Assembly: GCA_045632845.1 (NCBI GenBank)
Contig: JAZQXL010000003.1
Location: forward strand, 1-16,297
Direction of reading: 5' to 3'
DNA length: 16,297 nucleotides
Origin: RGIG4140 sp045632845
GTDB lineage: Bacteria > Pseudomonadota > Alphaproteobacteria > CAAHEQ01 > UBA3637
The notes beneath the pieces were generated by a model. That model was not told the DNA's origin and ran no database searches. It saw only the letters and a list, made by a program, of their open reading frames with translations. Position numbers and translations under genes: made by a program. Positions 13,320-16,297 of the stretch are shown one piece after another; within the stretch, counting starts at the first letter, position 1; each line of letters begins with the position of its first letter.

Positions 13320-13461
13320 GATAAGCATCAATAGCTGCTTTGCGTTTTTCGGGGTCTTTATCTTGCAGATTCAAGGGTTCTTTCAATTGACTTTGAAAGC
13401 TTGCGTCAGAAGCTGAAATTTCTTCAATACTTGAAATGCCCAAAAAACTTAATAATCCCAT
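13309..13461 (-). CDS. Truncated 50-aa paralogue of the metallopeptidase-like protein
   Basis: Begins MGLLSFLGISSIEE and ends KAAIDAYQQN, then TAG. It aligns without gaps to residues 1-50 of the neighbouring 375-aa protein, with 25 identities by my count, and stops exactly at QQN where the longer protein continues YQQLYRQ. From the ACAAAATTA of the last codons onward, the DNA switches to match the 3' end of pilin G, including its stop and terminator. It lacks the catalytic region. It starts 14 bases after the longer gene and could still be translated; it may equally be a pseudogene made by a duplication followed by recombination with a pilin 3' end. Confidence 0.6.
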   Translation of the reverse strand: MGLLSFLGISSIEEISASDASFQSQLKEPLNLQDKDPEKRKAAIDAYQQN

Positions 13462-13475
13462 TTGACTGTTCTCTT

Positions 13476-14603
13476 TTATCTTTCCCCTTGAGTCGCCTTT
13501 GCCCGCATTAACATCATATTTTCAGACTGCATTGATGCAATTGCTTGATTTTGATATATTTTTTCAATCCCTTGATACAAGTCTCCCACACGCATATCTT
13601 TGTTATTTTGAATATATTTAATAGCCTGTTCAAACGCAGGCGTTGGTTTAAAGTTCTTTTCCACCTCGGCAAGTGAAACGCCATTTGCTTTGGCAATTTC
13701 TGTTTTGATTTTCTTTGTCAAATCTGGGTCATCGTTCAAATCCGCCTTTCCCTCATAAATGTCTAACAAAGCAATTTTCAAACCATTCATCTCATATTTT
13801 TGCTGCATACTTAAGTTACCAACCGTACTCAAATGGTTCAACAACAACTCCCCACGCATTTTTTTTCTTGCCAAATGCAGGTTTCCATTCGTTTTTTTGA
13901 GTGCTTGTTGCAACAAATAAGCGGGCTTTTTCTTTTGCATATCGCTCAACCGTTTGATGGTTTCTTCCCCCAAACCCATGGCTCGTTTTTCTTTTTCCCG
14001 CAACAAGTCTTTGTTCATAAAAGCCTTAATTGCATTTTCATCTGGTTTTGACGTGCCAAATGTTTGAAAAATTGCCCCCTCAGTATCACTGAAAGCAAAA
14101 GCATCTGCCTCAACAAAAAGGTTGTTTTCAGCCACATCTTTGGCCGAATTGCCCGCCCCCAATGTCAACCCAAGGTGGTCTTGCACCGCGTGGCGACATT
14201 CATGCACCAAGCAGGTATAAGGGTCATCTTTGCCAAAAGATCGGTTTTGCATCTTAACAGCATCTGTCAATTGCAACTGGTTTTTTGATGGGTCATACCC
14301 CGCCGCAGCCCCCTGTAAGCTTGAAAAACTCATCACTTTGACCTTAACATCTTTGGGCAGATTGGCAATAATTTCTTGCCCCGTGGCATTCTTTGCCATC
14401 TCAAGCAAATAAGGGCGCCACCCCTCAGGCAACTGGCGGTACAACTGTTGATAATTTTGTTGATAAGCGGTAATGGCCTCCTGCCGTTTTTGAGGGTCTT
14501 TATCAGAAAAAGACAACGCCTCATGCACTTGATTTTTCTCATTTGCATCAGCGTTTTCAAGCGTTTGTTCAGAAGCTAACCCAAAAAAATCCAACAAGCC
14601 CAT
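13476..14603 (-). CDS. Putative zinc metallopeptidase (HExxH)
   Basis: 375 residues from the ATG before GLLDFFG; an in-frame GTG two codons earlier is possible, but the truncated paralogue also begins MGLL, and AAAGGGG is upstream. HECRH at residues 134-138 (context CLVHECRHAVQDHLG) is a classical zinc-binding motif with Glu as catalytic base, and VEADAFAF (Glu165) is a plausible third ligand site. Residues 1-130 hold a short N-terminal module and a LPEGWRPYLLEMA stretch; the C-terminal 190 residues are helical and charged. No signal peptide or membrane helix is visible, so it is probably cytoplasmic or exported by another route. It may belong to the DUF6782-type putative metallopeptidases, which I cannot confirm. 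It is the second gene of a three-gene operon. Confidence 0.7.
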   Translation of the reverse strand: MGLLDFFGLASEQTLENADANEKNQVHEALSFSDKDPQKRQEAITAYQQNYQQLYRQLPEGWRPYLLEMAKNATGQEIIANLPKDVKVKVMSFSSLQGAAAGYDPSKNQLQLTDAVKMQNRSFGKDDPYTCLVHECRHAVQDHLGLTLGAGNSAKDVAENNLFVEADAFAFSDTEGAIFQTFGTSKPDENAIKAFMNKDLLREKEKRAMGLGEETIKRLSDMQKKKPAYLLQQALKKTNGNLHLARKKMRGELLLNHLSTVGNLSMQQKYEMNGLKIALLDIYEGKADLNDDPDLTKKIKTEIAKANGVSLAEVEKNFKPTPAFEQAIKYIQNNKDMRVGDLYQGIEKIYQNQAIASMQSENMMLMRAKATQGER

Positions 14604-14609
14604 ACGCAC

Positions 14610-14768
14610 CTATCCCCTTTCAGCCCCTCTTTTGTATTGCAAATCATCAGCCTGTTCTTGATGCCTTTGCCCAGCACTGGCCAACGTTCTTGTTGCATCA
14701 GCTGGCGCTTCTTTACCCATCAACCAAGTAAATGGATTGCGCAAAGAAAACGGATTATACCATACCAT
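14610..14768 (-). CDS. Small protein upstream of the metallopeptidase
   Basis: 52 residues from ATG 14768 (AAGGGGG upstream; a longer frame from 14834 would start inside the promoter). It begins MVWYNPFSLRNPFTWLMG and then becomes polar and charged (RHQEQADDLQYKRGAERG). Its stop lies 6 bases before the ATG of the metallopeptidase gene, so the two are probably translationally coupled. The aromatic N-terminus could be a membrane- or protein-contact motif. I do not recognise a family. Confidence 0.6.
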   Translation of the reverse strand: MVWYNPFSLRNPFTWLMGKEAPADATRTLASAGQRHQEQADDLQYKRGAERG

Positions 14769-14805
14769 GTCTATTTTCCCCCTTAAAAATATTTCCCTAA
14801 CGTAT

Positions 14806-14834
14806 AGTATAGCATAAAAAAGAATTTTTTTCAA
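14806..14834 (-). promoter_or_regulatory. Promoter of the metallopeptidase operon
   Basis: On the minus strand: -35 TTGAAA (14829-14834), 17-bp spacer, TGC extension and -10 TATACT (14806-14811), 37 bases before the first ATG of the operon. Confidence 0.75.
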
Positions 14835-14882
14835 AAAAAACGTCTTTTTTTTAAATTAGCCTTTTAAAAACACTCAATGCCT

Positions 14883-14921
14883 GTAAGTTAAGAGCGAGGT
14901 TAAAGGAATGTGAAGATAAAA
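14883..14921 (-). repeat. Interspersed repeat containing CTCTTAACTYAC, copy 5
   Basis: On the minus strand ATCTTCACATTCCTTTAACC then TCGCTCTTAACTTAC follows the pilin G terminator; it matches 1371-1405, which follows the pilin B terminator, with few differences. The terminator plus this segment is therefore one conserved 3' module. Confidence 0.7.
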
Positions 14922-14951
14922 AAAAGAGAGGATAAAACCTCTCTTTTTTGA
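14918..14951 (-). terminator. Rho-independent terminator after pilin G
   Basis: On the minus strand AAAAAAGAGAGGTTTTAT then CCTCTCTTTTTTTT, about 13 bases after the pilin G stop. The stem and loop are identical to those at 5675 and 13265. Confidence 0.85.
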
Positions 14952-14974
14952 GTTGGATAGGAGCTAATTTTGTT
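14938..14974. repeat. 37-bp direct repeat, right copy
   Basis: Right partner of 13283-13319 with two differences. Here it covers the terminator arm, the spacer and the final codons and TAG stop of pilin G. Confidence 0.75.
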
Positions 14975-15449
14975 TGATGGAAATTTCGATGCGAGGTCCA
15001 TGATGGCCTTTGCCACATTCAGACCCAGTGATGGCGCCAACGGCTTGACAGATTTTTTCATCACTCATATCAGCATAAACAGTCACGATAGCTGTACCAT
15101 TGGCGTCAGTAGAAATCTCTTCAACACCGAACAACATGATTGGTGATGGAAGTCGTCCCAAGTCAAGAATTTCTGCATCCTCATGGAATGAAGATATTTC
15201 AGAGTTATGGGTTATATCACATTCTGTTATATCTGTGATTTCAGCATCCATAAGTTTTTTATGACAAAAACCATAAGCTTCTGCTGTATATTTTGATATA
15301 AAATCAACAATCCCATTCGCTCTGTGACGACGCATAGAGAGGCTATACCCTGCAATCCCGCCGACGGAAAGCACGCCGATAATCGCCAAAACACCCAACA
15401 TTTCCACCATTGACCGACCAGATTCAGATTTCAGTTTTTTAAATTTCAT
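14964..15449 (-). CDS. Type IV pilin-like protein (pilin G), opposite orientation
   Basis: 161 residues, the longest and the only copy on the minus strand. The leader is two residues longer (MKFKKLKSESG), then RSMVE and the invariant helix and SMRRHRAN. Cys62, Cys77, Cys134 and Cys145 keep the pattern including CX10C; the usual LCQAV is ICQAV and the usual PAG motif is PSP. The tail is His/Gly-rich (GKGHHGPRIE) and ends ISIKQN with a TAG stop. TAGGAGCT precedes the ATG. It has its own promoter and terminator of the family type, showing that a whole cassette can sit in inverted orientation. Confidence 0.85.
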   Translation of the reverse strand: MKFKKLKSESGRSMVEMLGVLAIIGVLSVGGIAGYSLSMRRHRANGIVDFISKYTAEAYGFCHKKLMDAEITDITECDITHNSEISSFHEDAEILDLGRLPSPIMLFGVEEISTDANGTAIVTVYADMSDEKICQAVGAITGSECGKGHHGPRIEISIKQN

Positions 15450-15482
15450 TTTTTTAGCTCCTATTTTTGAATTAATAAGAGT

Positions 15483-15511
15483 ACTAAACCATAGTTGTTA
15501 AGAAAATGCAA
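15483..15511 (-). promoter_or_regulatory. Pilin-family promoter, copy 5
   Basis: On the minus strand: -35 TTGCAT (15506-15511), 17-bp spacer ending TATGG, -10 TTTAGT (15483-15488), followed by the same ACTCTTAT as copy 1. Confidence 0.75.
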
Positions 15512-15526
15512 GTGGTTTCCACAAAT

Positions 15527-15582
15527 AACCTCGCTCTATGGTATGCATTTAAATGAGGCGCTTGGACATTTAAGAAAACCTC
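15527..15582. repeat. Interspersed repeat related to the CTCTTAACTCAC family
   Basis: AACCTCGCTCT at the left matches 1387-1397 and GGACATTTAAGAAAACCTC at the right matches the segments near 1414 and 12040, but the central AACTCAC part is replaced. It lies upstream of the pilin G promoter. A small CACGC/GCGTG hairpin follows at 15594-15607. Confidence 0.5.
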
Positions 15583-15621
15583 AATATATGACACACGCAA
15601 AGGCGTGAGGGATTTAAAATC

Positions 15622-16297
15622 TTATCCCTCTTTGCTCATCTTACCCAATGCGATAATTTGTGATCGTGTAACACCAAGTTCATCTTGTGTAATGGTAACT
15701 TCCTTACCGGCTGCTCTTAATTTTGCACTCAAATCAGGATTTCCCATCACGGCTCTAGCTTTTGCTTGCCCTCTTGAATAAATTTCTTGAATTTCAAATT
15801 CAGTGAACTTTCCACTCTTGCGCATTTCATCTGCCGTCACTCCCTTAACAACCTCAACATCCCCTGCCACTTTTGGACCAGTTGATTCTTGTTGACCAAA
15901 TTGGCTAAGTTTTGGCCGTTCTGAAGCCGTATGGATAACTTGACTTGTTTGTTCTGGTTGTGCTGAAGTTAATGTTTGAGCATCAACTTTTTCATCTGAA
16001 GAAAACCACCCTGCAACAGCATCTGCTTGTCTTGAAAACCAAGATCCAACACTCCCTAAAAAACTCTCTTCTTGTTCTGGCTTTTCTGGTTTTGGTTTAG
16101 CTGTAGCTTGTTGAGCCGGTTTATCTGGTTTTTCATCTGAAGAAAACCACCCTGTAACAGCATCTGCTTGTCTTGAAAACCAAGATCCAACACTCCCTAA
16201 AAAACTCTCTTCTTGTTCTGGTTTTTCTGGTTTTGGTTTAGCTGTAGCTTGTTGAGCCGGTTTATCTGGTTTTTCATCTGAAGAAAACCACCCTGTA
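15622..16297 (-). CDS. Repeat-rich protein of unknown function, 5' end outside window
   Basis: The frame is open from the window edge to the TAA at 15622, so about 224 C-terminal residues are visible; a GTG at 15870 lies inside it and is not the real start. The upstream part consists of a 47-residue tandem unit (about two full copies plus a partial) with the phrases GWFSSDEKPDKPAQQ, TAKPKPEKPEQEES and FLGSVGSWFSRQADA: a hydrophobic/aromatic patch joined by a Pro/Lys/Glu linker. The unique tail (EVVKGVTADEMRKSGKFTEF, later ARAVMGNPDLSAKL and DELGVTRSQIIAL) is helical. No family is recognised. It may be an anchoring or scaffold protein. Confidence 0.65.
   Translation of the reverse strand, partial: TGWFSSDEKPDKPAQQATAKPKPEKPEQEESFLGSVGSWFSRQADAVTGWFSSDEKPDKPAQQATAKPKPEKPEQEESFLGSVGSWFSRQADAVAGWFSSDEKVDAQTLTSAQPEQTSQVIHTASERPKLSQFGQQESTGPKVAGDVEVVKGVTADEMRKSGKFTEFEIQEIYSRGQAKARAVMGNPDLSAKLRAAGKEVTITQDELGVTRSQIIALGKMSKEG
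15991..16297 (-). repeat. 141-bp tandem repeat inside the partial gene
   Basis: TTCATCTGAAGAAAACCACC occurs at 15991, 16132 and 16273, an exact 141-bp (47-codon) period with only a few C/T differences between copies. The array continues beyond the window. Confidence 0.9.

Noticed and set aside
375..15449. A dedicated pilin recombinase, prepilin peptidase or assembly ATPase in the window
   Set aside because: No gene with such motifs was found on either strand; these functions must be encoded elsewhere if they exist.
15991..16297. CRISPR-like regular repeats
   Set aside because: The 141-bp units are contiguous, in frame and coding; there are no short repeats separated by unique spacers.

Overview
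The window looks like a chromosomal segment of an AT-rich, host-associated, probably anaerobic alphaproteobacterium (gut RF32-type lineages are my best guess). The evidence is four families typical of that class on one side of the window: a DUF4167 protein, a DUF6468-like membrane/coiled-coil protein, GapR (DUF2312) and TrcR (DUF1013). A pyruvate formate-lyase activating enzyme points to fermentative growth. The class assignment rests on family recognition by eye, not on a search.

Layout. 1-300: a C-rich, almost G-free tract with a 145-bp direct repeat. 311-1370: promoter, two tandem pilin-like genes, terminator. 1370-1715: interspersed repeats and a possible decayed coding fragment. 1716-3368 (-): ankyrin-repeat protein, divergent from pflA (3522-4274, +). 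4275-4557: large imperfect inverted repeat. 4558-5706: two more pilin-like genes, each with its own promoter and terminator. 5743-6952 (-): DUF4167 gene, DUF6468-like gene and a 54-aa membrane protein, in that transcription order. 7116-8900 (-): trcR, gapR and a secreted Pro/Val/Gln-rich protein. 9093-9635 (+): small outer-membrane beta-barrel. 9745-11805 (+): 25-unit MORN-variant repeat protein with a frameshifted relic unit after its stop. 11806-12268: mosaic of interspersed repeats. 12269-13295: promoter, two tandem pilin-like genes, terminator. 13309-14834 (-): three-gene operon holding a HExxH metallopeptidase-like protein and a truncated paralogue of it. 14918-15511 (-): a seventh pilin-like gene. 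15622-16297 (-): the 3' part of a repeat-rich protein that runs off the window.

The central theme is a dispersed family of seven type IV pilin-like genes. They share a near-invariant N-terminal half, a highly variable middle, four positionally conserved cysteines with an exact CX10C spacing, and often a KQN C-terminus. Each transcription unit starts from a copy of the same promoter (TTGCAT-like, exactly 17 bp, TTTAGT) and ends at a copy of the same GAGAGG...CCTCTC terminator. The sequence around each ribosome binding site (ACAAAACTA(A)GGAGCT) is repeated across the stop codon of the gene before it in both tandem pairs, so the genes behave like modular cassettes. The flanks hold at least two families of short non-coding repeats. 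In one place a neighbouring gene has been cut and fused to a pilin 3' end through a short microhomology. I read this as a modular, recombining surface-pilin repertoire. No dedicated recombinase, prepilin peptidase or pilus assembly gene lies in the window, so the mechanism is inferred.
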